This document shows, in pieces, positions 1 to 6,400 of a stretch of DNA of 6,515 nucleotides (position 1 is the stretch's first letter; every line of letters starts with the position of its first letter). The notes beneath the pieces are model-generated. The model was not told where the DNA came from and did not search any database. It saw only the letters and a program-made list of their open reading frames with translations. Both the position numbers and the translations under genes were made by a program. The stretch comes from Clostridiales bacterium. GTDB taxonomy: Bacteria > Bacillota > Clostridia > Peptostreptococcales > BM714. The stretch is from contig PKTO01000117.1 of NCBI GenBank assembly GCA_002869095.1, positions 1 through 6,515 on the forward strand, written 5' to 3'.

Positions 1-1
1 C

Positions 2-721
2 AAACTGGAAAAAATGCGTACGGATTTTGTTGCCAATGTTTCTCATGAGCTCAAAACCCCGCTCACGTCCATTTCCGGATTCGTGGAGACCCTCAAAGGA
101 GGCGCTGTAAACGACGATAAGGTCCGGGACAGGTTCCTGGACATAATCGAGATGGAAAGCAGCAGGCTTTCGAGACTGCTTGACGATTTGCTGGTTCTGT
201 CGAATATTGAAACCAGCCAAATCGGAATGAGCCGCAAAAGTGAAATCAAAGTGAAGAAAACAGTCATCGAAGTCTTTGAAATGGTCGAGAAGGCCGCAGA
301 CGGCAAGTCCATAGAGCTTGAATCTGAAATTCCCGATGATTTGCCCAATCTGTACGGCAATGGGGATTGGTTCAAGCAAATGCTTCTTAATCTGGTCGAC
401 AATGCAGTGAAATACACCCCGGAAAACGGATCGGTAGGCGTATCGGCATACAGACTGGATTCGGATGTATTCATCAAAGTGAAAGACAATGGAATGGGCA
501 TTTCACAAGAGGACGTTTCGAGGCTGTTTGAAAGATTCTACAGGGTCGACAAGGCGAGGTCGAGGGATATTGGCGGCACGGGACTTGGCTTGGCAATAGT
601 AAAACATATCGTATTGGCATTTGGAGGAGACATAAAGGTCAGGAGCGACGAAGGCAAGGGAAGCGAGTTCATAGTGAGAATACCCATTGATCGCGCAAGA
701 GCTTCCGATTCTACCCTATGA
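2..721 (+). CDS. phoR: PhoR-type phosphate sensor histidine kinase, C-terminal part (partial, 5' end outside window)
   Basis: This is the dimerisation and catalytic half of a membrane sensor kinase that phosphorylates a PhoP/PhoB-type response regulator when phosphate is scarce. The frame is open to the left edge, so the first visible Met (base 14) is internal, and the sensor, membrane, HAMP and PAS parts are missing. Counting from that Met, the H-box SHELKTPLT has the phospho-accepting His at residue 11. The ATPase domain shows the N-box around residues 126-136 (LVDNAVKYTP), G1 DNGMG at 158-162, an F-box LFERFYRVD at 171-179 and G2 GGTGLGL at 187-193. All key residues are present. The stretch before the His (DFVANVSHELKTPLT) is typical of PhoR. 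The assignment to PhoR rather than another class I kinase rests on that match and on the pst operon 145 bases downstream. A phoP gene is expected just upstream but is not visible. Confidence 0.9.
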   Translation, partial: KLEKMRTDFVANVSHELKTPLTSISGFVETLKGGAVNDDKVRDRFLDIIEMESSRLSRLLDDLLVLSNIETSQIGMSRKSEIKVKKTVIEVFEMVEKAADGKSIELESEIPDDLPNLYGNGDWFKQMLLNLVDNAVKYTPENGSVGVSAYRLDSDVFIKVKDNGMGISQEDVSRLFERFYRVDKARSRDIGGTGLGLAIVKHIVLAFGGDIKVRSDEGKGSEFIVRIPIDRARASDSTL

Positions 722-748
722 TGTGAATATTGAACCCTTCGGGCCTTC

Positions 749-787
749 TTAACATGCAATTAACAGACGATTAACATTGACATAACA
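749..787 (+). promoter_or_regulatory. Pho box: four TTAACA-like direct repeats with 11-bp period
   Basis: TTAACA occurs exactly at 749-754, 760-765 and 771-776, and a one-mismatch copy ATAACA at 782-787. The starts are 11 bases apart every time, giving 6-bp units with 5-bp spacers on one face of the helix. In Bacillus, PhoP-P binds TT(A/C/T)ACA repeats with spacers of about 4-6 bp, and the array here fits that rule. It lies directly upstream of the pstS promoter and just after phoR. I infer that the phosphorylated partner of the PhoR kinase binds here as two tandem dimers and activates the pst operon under phosphate limitation. Confidence 0.85.
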
Positions 788-804
788 AAACCCATTCCTT
801 GCGG

Positions 805-813
805 TGGTATATT
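805..813 (+). promoter_or_regulatory. Probable extended -10 element of the pst operon promoter
   Basis: TATATT at 808-813 is preceded by TG at 805-806, giving the extended -10 form TGnTATATT. No good -35 box lies 16-18 bp upstream (that position reads about ACAAAA), which suits an activator-dependent promoter whose -35 role is taken by the Pho box ending 20 bp upstream. Transcription would begin near base 820, leaving a leader of about 45 bases. The consensus match is visible; its use is inferred. Confidence 0.6.
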
Positions 814-866
814 TGTTTTGAAGGAAATGAAAATATTAAAATTAATGGAATCGAAGGGAGTCTGAA

Positions 867-1745
867 ATGAATAAAAGAAAATTGATAGCATTGGGAATTA
901 CAGCGGTATTGGCATTGGGGATTTTCGCAGGTTGCGCCAAGGAAGAGCCTGAGGCGGCACCGGCACCGGAGACAGAGGCTGAGGCAAGGCTCTCAGGAAC
1001 TGTTTCAGTAGTAGGATCAACATCCGTCCAGCCTCACGCGCAAAAGCTTGCAGACGCATTCATGGCACAAAACCCCGACACTAAAATAGATGTTCAAGGT
1101 GTTGGATCGAGTGCAGGAGTAAAGGCTGCCAATGAGGGAGCCGCAGATATCGGAATGGCTTCAAGAAACCTCAAGACTGCAGAAAAAGAATGGGGACTTG
1201 ACGAGCACGTTATAGCCTACGATGGAATTGCCGTAGTGGTAAATCCGGAAAACGGAGTTTCCGAAATGGATACTGAAACCGTTACAGCAATATTCAAAGG
1301 AGAAATCACAAACTGGAAAGAACTCGGCGGAATCGACAAAGAGATTCTTGTAGTATCCAGAGAGGCTGGCTCGGGAACAAGAGGGGCATTCGAGGAGATA
1401 ATGGATCTCGAAGAGAAGAACGCGGAAGGCAAAACAGTTTCGGCTGTAAAGGCTGACGCGCTCATAGCGGAAGGAAACGGGGCAGTAAAAGCCAATGTGG
1501 CTTCCAAGACTTATGCAATAGGATACATCTCGCTCTCCTACATTGACGAGTCTGTTCAGCCTGTAAGCATCGATGGAGTCGAGCCTACGGTTGAAAACAT
1601 CTTAAGCGAGTCCTACACCGTAGCGAGACCTTTCCTCATGCTCAGCAAAGGCGAGCTGACGGATGTGGCTCAGGCATACCTTGATTTCGTATTCAGCGCA
1701 GAGGGACAGGAAATAGTCGCAGAAAAGGCAATACCGGTAAAATAA
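867..1745 (+). CDS. pstS: Phosphate ABC transporter substrate-binding lipoprotein PstS
   Basis: PstS is the high-affinity phosphate receptor, anchored by lipid on the outer face of the membrane, that delivers Pi to PstCA. The 292-residue product starts with a lipoprotein signal: charged MNKRK, a hydrophobic core at residues 6-21 and a lipobox FAGC with the lipidated Cys at 23. An acidic, Ala/Pro/Glu-rich tether spans about 24-41. Phosphate-binding loops of the family are evident: GSTSV at 50-54, GVGSSAG at 78-84 and SREAGSGTR at 164-172. The ATG is preceded by AAGGGAG (854-860) at 6-base spacing. Length and motifs are normal for the PstS family. It is the first gene of the operon and sits under the Pho box, so strong induction at low phosphate is expected. 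A stem-loop just after it may raise its level relative to the membrane subunits. Confidence 0.96.
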   Translation: MNKRKLIALGITAVLALGIFAGCAKEEPEAAPAPETEAEARLSGTVSVVGSTSVQPHAQKLADAFMAQNPDTKIDVQGVGSSAGVKAANEGAADIGMASRNLKTAEKEWGLDEHVIAYDGIAVVVNPENGVSEMDTETVTAIFKGEITNWKELGGIDKEILVVSREAGSGTRGAFEEIMDLEEKNAEGKTVSAVKADALIAEGNGAVKANVASKTYAIGYISLSYIDESVQPVSIDGVEPTVENILSESYTVARPFLMLSKGELTDVAQAYLDFVFSAEGQEIVAEKAIPVK

Positions 1746-1777
1746 ACGCTTGATTGACTGAGAGCTGTAGTAAAGTT

Positions 1778-1820
1778 CATGGGCAAAGGCTTCGCTGTTA
1801 AGGCGGAGCCTTAAGCCATG
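1778..1820 (+). promoter_or_regulatory. Long stem-loop in the pstS-pstC spacer, possible mRNA stabiliser or attenuator
   Basis: The inner stem pairs 1786-1795 with 1803-1812 over ten base pairs, including one T-G wobble, around a 7-base loop. An outer stem pairs CATGG (1778-1782) with CCATG (1816-1820), separated from the inner one by a small asymmetric internal loop. No T-run follows (the next bases are AAAGGG), so it is not a standard intrinsic terminator. In pst operons a pstS-only transcript is often much more abundant than the full message, and a 3' hairpin that blocks exonuclease decay is a plausible way to achieve that. The structure is seen; the role is inferred. Confidence 0.55.
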
Positions 1821-1856
1821 AAAGGGATAACTGAACAATCCGCGAATTGAGTGGTT

Positions 1857-1864
1857 AGGGGTGA
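1857..1864 (+). promoter_or_regulatory. Ribosome binding site choosing the ATG start of pstC
   Basis: AGGGGTGA ends 4 bases before ATG 1869 and matches the anti-Shine-Dalgarno well. The in-frame GTG at 1851 lies upstream of this site and has no purine-rich stretch before it (CGCGAATTGA). The ATG is therefore the better start. Confidence 0.65.
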
Positions 1865-1868
1865 ATCG

Positions 1869-2789
1869 ATGGATGACACAAGACTGTATGCGGGAAAGGC
1901 AGTAGAAGAAAAAACGTATAAAATGAAGGAGAACAAAGCCAGAAACAGATTCGAGAAACTGGTCGAGGCAGTTTTTTTGTTTTGCGCTTTCATAGCGGTT
2001 TTAAGCGTTGCGGTAATAACCTTGTTTGTATTTGCGCGCGGGGGACCTTTCATATTGGAATACGGAATAGGAAAATTCATTCTTGGGAGGCAGTGGCAGC
2101 CGCTTGGCGATGTTTTCGGCATTCTTCCCATGATAATCGCATCCATTGCAGGAACTTTCGGGGCAATACTCGTAGGAGTTCCTATAGGAATAATGACAGC
2201 AGTTTTTCTTTCTGAAATAGCACCTTCCAAAATTGCAGACATAACAAGACCGGCTGTAGATCTTTTAGCCGGGATTCCCTCTGTGGTTTATGGTTTTTTC
2301 GGGTTGGTTGTAATAGTTCCGCTTATTGACAAGTGGTTTGGAGGCGGGGGCAACAGCCTTTTGGCGATAATTATCATACTTGCCGTGATGATTCTTCCTA
2401 CGGTAGTAAGCATATCAGAAGCCGCCCTCAGGGCGGTTCCAAGGGAATACAGGGAAGGTTCACTGGCAATGGGTGCAAGCCAGATGCAAACAATTTTCAA
2501 AGTGGTTATTCCTGCGGCGAAATCAGGCATACTGGCTGCTGTGGTTCTTGGAATAGGAAGAGCGATAGGAGAGACCATGGCAGTAATACTGGTTGGAGGA
2601 AATACAGCACTCATACCGGATTCGATACTCGACAGGGTTAGGACGATGACGGCAAACATAGCAATTGAGATGGGATATGCCTTCGGAATGCACCAGGATG
2701 CGCTCTTTGCGACGGGAGTCATACTGTTTATATTCATAATGGGGCTTAACATATTGCTGAATCTTCTTACAAGCAAGGCGGGTGATTGA
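1869..2789 (+). CDS. pstC: Phosphate ABC transporter permease PstC
   Basis: PstC is one of the two inner-membrane channel subunits of the Pst importer and pairs with PstA. With the ATG start it has 306 residues, the usual size. A hydrophilic, basic N-terminal tail of about 30 residues is followed by hydrophobic segments near 35-57, 85-113, 135-153, 162-183, 220-242 and 280-300, giving six membrane passes of the MetI-like fold. The EAA coupling loop that docks on PstB is clear at about 184-217, with EAALRAVP, YREGSLAMGAS and a VIPAA end. GRAIGETMA, conserved in Pst permeases, lies at about 230-238. A GTG at 1851 would add six residues but has no ribosome site. The stop codon at 2787-2789 is one base before the pstA ATG, so translation of the two is probably coupled. 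Confidence 0.94.
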   Translation: MDDTRLYAGKAVEEKTYKMKENKARNRFEKLVEAVFLFCAFIAVLSVAVITLFVFARGGPFILEYGIGKFILGRQWQPLGDVFGILPMIIASIAGTFGAILVGVPIGIMTAVFLSEIAPSKIADITRPAVDLLAGIPSVVYGFFGLVVIVPLIDKWFGGGGNSLLAIIIILAVMILPTVVSISEAALRAVPREYREGSLAMGASQMQTIFKVVIPAAKSGILAAVVLGIGRAIGETMAVILVGGNTALIPDSILDRVRTMTANIAIEMGYAFGMHQDALFATGVILFIFIMGLNILLNLLTSKAGD

Positions 2790-2790
2790 T

Positions 2791-3618
2791 ATGAGGGACA
2801 ACTCAATCAAAGACAGAATTCTGAGGGGACTCGTTTGGCTTTCGGCATTTGTGACGATGGGAATGCTGGTTTGGATTCTTACTTACGTTTTAATGAAGGG
2901 AATGGGCTCGCTGAGCTGGGCGTTTCTGACCGAAATGGCCCGGGGTGACGGGGAGGGCGGCATACTGCCTATGATTGTCACCACATTTTATGTGATAGCC
3001 ATATCCATTGCAATGGCCACACCCATAGGCATATGTGCGGCAATATATCTCGTAGAATACGCAAAGCCGGGGAAATTGGTCAGGACCATACGGTTTGCAA
3101 CCGAGTCGCTTGCAGGCATACCTTCAATCATTTTCGGCCTATTCGGATTTCTGTTCTTTGTAACGGTTCTCCACTTCAAGTTTTCAATCTTGTCCGGCGC
3201 CTTGACTCTTAGCATAATGGTTCTTCCTACCATAGTGAGGACGACGGAGGAAGCCTTGAAGGCTGTTCCCCAAAGCTACAGGGAAGGCAGTCTGGGACTC
3301 GGAGCTTCAAAGCTCAGCACAATTATGAATGTGGTGCTGCCGTCTGCGGTTCCGGGAATATTGGCGGCCGTGATCCTTAGCGTCGGCAGGATAATCGGCG
3401 AGACCGCTGCAATATACATGACAGTTGGAATGGCTCCCTATATACCGAAAGGGTTTATGGAATCGGGCAGGACTTTGTCTGTTCATCTGTACCTGCTTGC
3501 GAAAGAGGGAATATCATTTGAAAAAGCCTACGCAACAGCGGCAGTTCTTATAATAATAGTGGCTTTTCTCAATTTTATTGCGAATAAGACGGCCAGCGCA
3601 TTGAACAGGAATAGATGA
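2791..3618 (+). CDS. pstA: Phosphate ABC transporter permease PstA
   Basis: PstA is the second channel subunit of the phosphate importer. The product has 275 residues from the ATG at 2791; GTG at 2782 would add three and overlap the end of pstC. The ATG is preferred because AGGCGGGTGA (2776-2785), inside the end of pstC, is placed 5 bases before it. Hydrophobic segments lie near 15-35, 57-88, 107-130, 135-148, 185-205 and 248-265. The EAA loop at about 153-187 reads [19 protein letters not shown] and VLPSAVPGI, and [15 protein letters not shown] at about 199-213 is the Pst permease signature that also marks PstC. The stop TGA (3616-3618) overlaps an ATG at 3615 in the pstB frame. No defect is visible. 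Confidence 0.94.
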   Translation: MRDNSIKDRILRGLVWLSAFVTMGMLVWILTYVLMKGMGSLSWAFLTEMARGDGEGGILPMIVTTFYVIAISIAMATPIGICAAIYLVEYAKPGKLVRTIRFATESLAGIPSIIFGLFGFLFFVTVLHFKFSILSGALTLSIMVLPTIVRTTEEALKAVPQSYREGSLGLGASKLSTIMNVVLPSAVPGILAAVILSVGRIIGETAAIYMTVGMAPYIPKGFMESGRTLSVHLYLLAKEGISFEKAYATAAVLIIIVAFLNFIANKTASALNRNR

Positions 3619-3619
3619 C

Positions 3620-3625
3620 AGGAGG
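3620..3625 (+). promoter_or_regulatory. Ribosome binding site pointing to a TTG start for pstB
   Basis: A perfect AGGAGG sits 7 bases before TTG 3633. The alternative in-frame ATG at 3615 overlaps the pstA stop and has only AGGA (3607-3610) at a short 4-base spacing. The TTG start also removes a glycine-rich hexapeptide untypical of PstB and makes the protein begin [10 protein letters not shown], as PstB proteins usually do. Confidence 0.65.
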
Positions 3626-3632
3626 CGGAACA

Positions 3633-4385
3633 TTGGGAGTAAAATTTGAAATAAAGAATTTGGATTTGTACTATGGGGATTTTCAGGCAATCAAGGATGT
3701 TTCGATGAACATTGAAGAAAACAAGGTTACCGCATTCATAGGGCCTTCTGGATGCGGAAAGTCGACATTCCTAAGGACGCTGAACAGAATGAACGACCTG
3801 ATAGAGGGAGTAACTATCAAAGGAAGCGTAAAGCTTGACGGCGACGACATATACAAGAATATAGACGTAATAAAACTCAGAAAGAGAGTGGGAATGGTTT
3901 TCCAGAAGCCGAATCCGTTTCCGATGAGCATATACGACAATGTGGCCTACGGTCCAAGGGCGCATGGAATGAAAAAGAAATCCAATCTTGATGAAATTGT
4001 GGAGAAGAGTCTTGTGCAGGCGGCCCTGTGGGACGAAGTCAAGGACAGAATGAAAAAAAGCGCCCTGGGTCTTTCCGGCGGTCAGCAACAGCGGCTTTGC
4101 ATTGCAAGGGCTTTGGCGGTGGAACCAGAAGTAATTCTAATGGACGAGCCCACCTCGGCCCTTGACCCCATTGCGACTTCGAAGATAGAGTCCTTGATGG
4201 AACAGCTGAAAAAGCTTTACACAATAGTGATTGTCACTCACTCAATGCAGCAGGCGGCAAGGATATCGGACAATACCGCATTCTTCATAATGGGGGAAAT
4301 GGCGGAGTTTGACGAGACCAACAGGATTTTCACAAATCCCAGGGACAAGCGCACAGAGGACTACATTACCGGAAGGTTTGGATAA
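3633..4385 (+). CDS. pstB: Phosphate ABC transporter ATP-binding protein PstB
   Basis: PstB is the cytoplasmic ATPase that powers phosphate import, acting as a dimer under PstC and PstA. Counting from the TTG start the protein has 250 residues, normal for the family. It has all nucleotide-binding motifs: Walker [10 protein letters not shown] at 37-45, the Q-loop Gln at 91 in VFQKPNPFP, the signature LSGGQQQR at 147-154, Walker B VILMDE ending at Glu 172, the D-loop SALD at 175-178 and the switch His at 203 in THSMQQA. The [14 protein letters not shown] segment and the C-terminal ending ITGRFG are typical of PstB and separate it from other importer ATPases. If the ATG at 3615 is used instead, the protein has 256 residues. 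phoU follows after 14 bases, consistent with one message. Confidence 0.95.
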   Translation: MGVKFEIKNLDLYYGDFQAIKDVSMNIEENKVTAFIGPSGCGKSTFLRTLNRMNDLIEGVTIKGSVKLDGDDIYKNIDVIKLRKRVGMVFQKPNPFPMSIYDNVAYGPRAHGMKKKSNLDEIVEKSLVQAALWDEVKDRMKKSALGLSGGQQQRLCIARALAVEPEVILMDEPTSALDPIATSKIESLMEQLKKLYTIVIVTHSMQQAARISDNTAFFIMGEMAEFDETNRIFTNPRDKRTEDYITGRFG

Positions 4386-4399
4386 GGGAGGATTGAAGA

Positions 4400-5053
4400 A
4401 TGGGAAGAGAACAATACGATGAGGCAATCGGCAACTTGAAAAGCGATGTCGTTTCCATGATGGAAAACGTAGAGGAAATATTTGTGATGGCAGTGGATTC
4501 GCTTGTTTCTCAGGATATTGAAAAGGCGAGAAGAGTCATAATGCTGGACGACGAGATAGACAGGCAGATGGAAAGGATTGAGGAGGCTTCAGTTGAGCTT
4601 ATTGCTCTACAGCAGCCAATGGCGATAGACCTCAGAACCATTTTTTCCATAGCTAAAATAATAACGGATCTTGAGCGGGTGGGCGATTTTTCCGTCAACA
4701 TAGCCAAGGAGACGATAAAGATTGGAGACGAACCGCTTATCAAACCGCTCGTTGACATTCCTAAAATGCAAAGGATAATAAGCGGAATGCTGAGGAACGC
4801 AAAGAGGAGCTTCGTTGACGGAAACATAAGCATTGCATATGAGGTCGGCGAAGAGGACGAAATCATCGACAATCTTTACAAGGACATATACAGCGAAATA
4901 CTGATATTGATACATGAGGACGGTCGCTATATCAACCAGGGGACCAAGCTGCTTTTCATCGGCAGATATCTTGAAAGAATAGCCGACCACATAACAAACA
5001 TATGCGAAAGAATCATATATATTTATTCGGGTGAAAGCGCCAACATAAATTAA
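4400..5053 (+). CDS. phoU: Phosphate signalling regulator PhoU
   Basis: PhoU is a peripheral cytoplasmic protein that links the Pst transporter to PhoR and keeps the Pho response off when phosphate is plentiful. The 217-residue product is mostly helical and shows the two tandem PhoU three-helix repeats. Each repeat has the metal-binding E-x-x-x-D signature: ERVGD at 92-96 and ERIAD at 192-196, exactly 100 residues apart, followed by the similar FSVNIAKE and HITNICER. The start is supported by GGGAGG (4386-4391) 8 bases upstream, and the length is normal. Its place as last gene of pstSCAB-phoU is the classic arrangement. A strong terminator follows immediately, so the operon probably ends here. 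Confidence 0.95.
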   Translation: MGREQYDEAIGNLKSDVVSMMENVEEIFVMAVDSLVSQDIEKARRVIMLDDEIDRQMERIEEASVELIALQQPMAIDLRTIFSIAKIITDLERVGDFSVNIAKETIKIGDEPLIKPLVDIPKMQRIISGMLRNAKRSFVDGNISIAYEVGEEDEIIDNLYKDIYSEILILIHEDGRYINQGTKLLFIGRYLERIADHITNICERIIYIYSGESANIN

Positions 5054-5065
5054 GCAAGACAAGAG

Positions 5066-5098
5066 ACAAGCTTTTGTTCTAGAAGCTTGTTTTTTTTT
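5066..5098 (+). terminator. Rho-independent terminator after phoU
   Basis: ACAAGCTTTT (5066-5075) pairs with AGAAGCTTGT (5081-5090) in a 10-bp stem with one T-G wobble around the 5-base loop GTTCT. A run of nine T residues follows at 5090-5098. It begins 12 bases after the phoU stop. It is a textbook intrinsic terminator and marks the end of the pst operon. Confidence 0.9.
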
Positions 5099-5112
5099 GC
5101 TTAAAGTAGTAG

Positions 5113-5119
5113 TATAAAT
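5113..5119 (+). promoter_or_regulatory. Possible -10 box for the opine dehydrogenase gene
   Basis: TATAAAT at 5113-5119 lies 15 bases beyond the terminator T-run. The best upstream -35-like hexamer, TTGTTT at 5087-5092, is 20 bases away and inside the terminator, so the promoter is only weakly supported. A separate promoter is expected because the gene follows a strong terminator. Confidence 0.4.
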
Positions 5120-5147
5120 GTAGGACAAGTGGTCAGGTTACATACTT

Positions 5148-5154
5148 GGGAGGG
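5148..5154 (+). promoter_or_regulatory. Ribosome binding site for the TTG start of the opine dehydrogenase
   Basis: GGGAGGG ends 6 bases before TTG 5161. No ATG in the same frame offers a comparable site, and the TTG places the dinucleotide-binding strand at residues 6-17, as expected for the family, so TTG is the likely start. Confidence 0.75.
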
Positions 5155-5160
5155 ATTTGA

Positions 5161-6261
5161 TTGAAAGGTAAAAAGAATGTTTGGACTATCGTGGGGGGCG
5201 GCAACGGCGGCCAGTCTCTTGCGGGACACCTTGGACTCATGGGGTATGAAGCAAGGCTGTACGACATAATGGAAGAAACTGTCGACATCATAAATCGACA
5301 GGGTGGAGTTTTTTTGACCGAAGGCATTGTTGAGGGCTTCGGCAAGGTGGCTTTTGCCACCACAGATATTGCAAAAGCTGTAAAAGGCGCCGACATCGTG
5401 GCGGTAGTCGCGCCGGCTCTAGCACATGCGACAATCGCCCGCAATCTTTCAGGAGTGCTTGAAGACGGCCAGATTGTGTTCATTCATCCCGGTGCCACGG
5501 GCGGAGCTTTGGAATTTGCCAAAATCTTCAGGGACAATGGATGCACTGCAGATGTGGCAATATCGGAGGCAATGTCTCTTATTTATGCCTGCAGAAGTCC
5601 CAAAAAAGGAACGGCTTCAATCAAGGGAATCAAAAAAAGCCTTATGGTGGCGGCTTTTCCGGCAAACAGAACTGATGAAATCGTTGCAAAGATTAACGAT
5701 GCTTTCCCGCAGATGTACGCAGGAAGGAACGTACTTCAAACCAGTCTGGAGAATCTCAATTCCGTAATGCATCCGGGACCGACAATACTGAATACTGCAA
5801 ACATAGAATCGCAAAGGTCATGGAAATATTATTATGACGGCATAACGCCCAGCATAGGAACCTTTGTGGAGGAGCTGGACAAGGAGCGTCAAGCGGTGGG
5901 AAAAGCTTTGGGGCTGGAACTGAAATCCATAGTCGAGTGGTATGATGTTCTTTATGGAGCAAAAGGCGGGAATTTGACCGAGATTTGCAGAAGCAATCCG
6001 GCATATGCCGAGATTGAGGGACAAAAGCAAATGGAGACGAGATACATTCTTGAAGACATTCCCATGGGTCTTGTGCCAATGAAAGAATTGGGAGACTTGC
6101 TAGGCGTAAAGACTGATCGAATGGCCATGATAATAAAGCTTGGCGGATATTTGCTTGACAGGAAATTTGAAGATACGGGAAGGACCCTTGCAAAACTCGG
6201 TTTGGAAGGGATGAGCAGGGAAGAGATCATAAGATATGTTGAGACTGGAAAAAAGCAGTGA
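5161..6261 (+). CDS. NAD(P)-dependent octopine/nopaline (opine) dehydrogenase family protein
   Basis: Opine dehydrogenases are cytoplasmic enzymes that reductively condense the amino group of an amino acid with a 2-oxoacid using NAD(P)H, or run in reverse. The 366-residue product has an N-terminal Rossmann domain with VGGGNGG (11-17). Asp 35, at the end of the second strand (ARLYD), hints at a preference for NAD(H). The C-terminal octopine-dehydrogenase domain carries ENLNSVMHPGP with the expected catalytic His at 204. It also has RYILEDIP (294-301), whose Arg 294 and Asp 299 have the spacing of the substrate-binding Arg and Asp in scallop octopine dehydrogenase. GLVPMKELGDLLGV (303-316) is another family hallmark. 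The length is normal and no key residue is missing. The substrate cannot be read from the sequence. The gene lies after the phoU terminator and is probably transcribed alone. Its stop codon falls in the first unit of a 7-base tandem repeat. Confidence 0.88.
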   Translation: MKGKKNVWTIVGGGNGGQSLAGHLGLMGYEARLYDIMEETVDIINRQGGVFLTEGIVEGFGKVAFATTDIAKAVKGADIVAVVAPALAHATIARNLSGVLEDGQIVFIHPGATGGALEFAKIFRDNGCTADVAISEAMSLIYACRSPKKGTASIKGIKKSLMVAAFPANRTDEIVAKINDAFPQMYAGRNVLQTSLENLNSVMHPGPTILNTANIESQRSWKYYYDGITPSIGTFVEELDKERQAVGKALGLELKSIVEWYDVLYGAKGGNLTEICRSNPAYAEIEGQKQMETRYILEDIPMGLVPMKELGDLLGVKTDRMAMIIKLGGYLLDRKFEDTGRTLAKLGLEGMSREEIIRYVETGKKQ

Positions 6262-6297
6262 GCAGTTGGCAGTGAGCAGTCGGCAGTTGGCAGTAAA
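6256..6297 (+). repeat. Heptanucleotide tandem repeat, CAGTNNG family, six units
   Basis: Six consecutive 7-base units read CAGTGAG, CAGTTGG, CAGTGAG, CAGTCGG, CAGTTGG and CAGTAAA. The first four bases never vary. The array starts inside the opine dehydrogenase gene, and its stop TGA (6259-6261) is part of the first unit. Such degenerate heptads resemble short-tandem-repeat intergenic elements reported in several bacterial groups. No coding or transposase signal accompanies it. Confidence 0.85.
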
Positions 6298-6313
6298 TAC
6301 AAAAGCATTTTGG

Positions 6314-6400
6314 TCTTTTGCCTTTGTCTTTTCCTGACATCTGACATCTGATATCTGATAACTTATATCTGCTTAATCTTTTGCCGTTATCTTTTACTGA
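6314..6400 (+). repeat. 24-base imperfect direct repeat, two copies flanking the second heptad array
   Basis: Copies at 6314-6337 and 6377-6400 share 21 of 24 bases, beginning TCTTTTGCC and ending CTGA. Their offset is 63 bases, nine heptads. On the minus strand each copy is itself built from AAAAGRC-like units, so it looks like a third heptad family rather than an unrelated element. Confidence 0.65.
6334..6371 (+). repeat. Heptanucleotide tandem repeat, CTGACAT family, about five units
   Basis: Units read CTGACAT, CTGACAT, CTGATAT, CTGATAA and CTTATAT followed by CTG, with increasing decay from left to right. On the minus strand the family reads CAGATRT. It differs in sequence from the CAGTNNG array upstream but has the same 7-base unit length. 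Two further in-phase relics, CTTACAT (6418-6424) and CTGTATT (6425-6431), lie downstream. Confidence 0.75.

Noticed and set aside
734..744. Small CCC-TTC-GGG hairpin after phoR as a terminator
   Set aside because: Only two or three base pairs can form and no T-run follows, so it cannot be supported as a terminator.
777..782. Perfect TTGACA that could be a -35 box
   Set aside because: The nearest good -10 (TATATT at 808) is 25 bp away, too far for a sigma-A promoter, and the hexamer lies across the spacer of the Pho box. It is probably a chance match.
2288..2806. Long minus-strand open frame opposite pstC
   Set aside because: pstC has full family motifs in the plus frame; the antisense frame has no recognisable motif and reflects codon bias on the coding strand.
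4607..5128. Minus-strand open frame of 173 codons opposite phoU
   Set aside because: It reads through the phoU terminator and is antisense to a well-supported gene. Its peptide has no domain features.
5952..6347. Minus-strand open frame of 131 codons with a repeated LPTA-type peptide
   Set aside because: Its repeated peptide is just the translation of the 7-base repeat, since 21 bases give 7 residues, and the rest is antisense to the opine dehydrogenase gene. No ribosome site was seen.
6256..6371. CRISPR array
   Set aside because: The repeat units are 7 bases long with no unique spacers, and there is no cas gene or leader.
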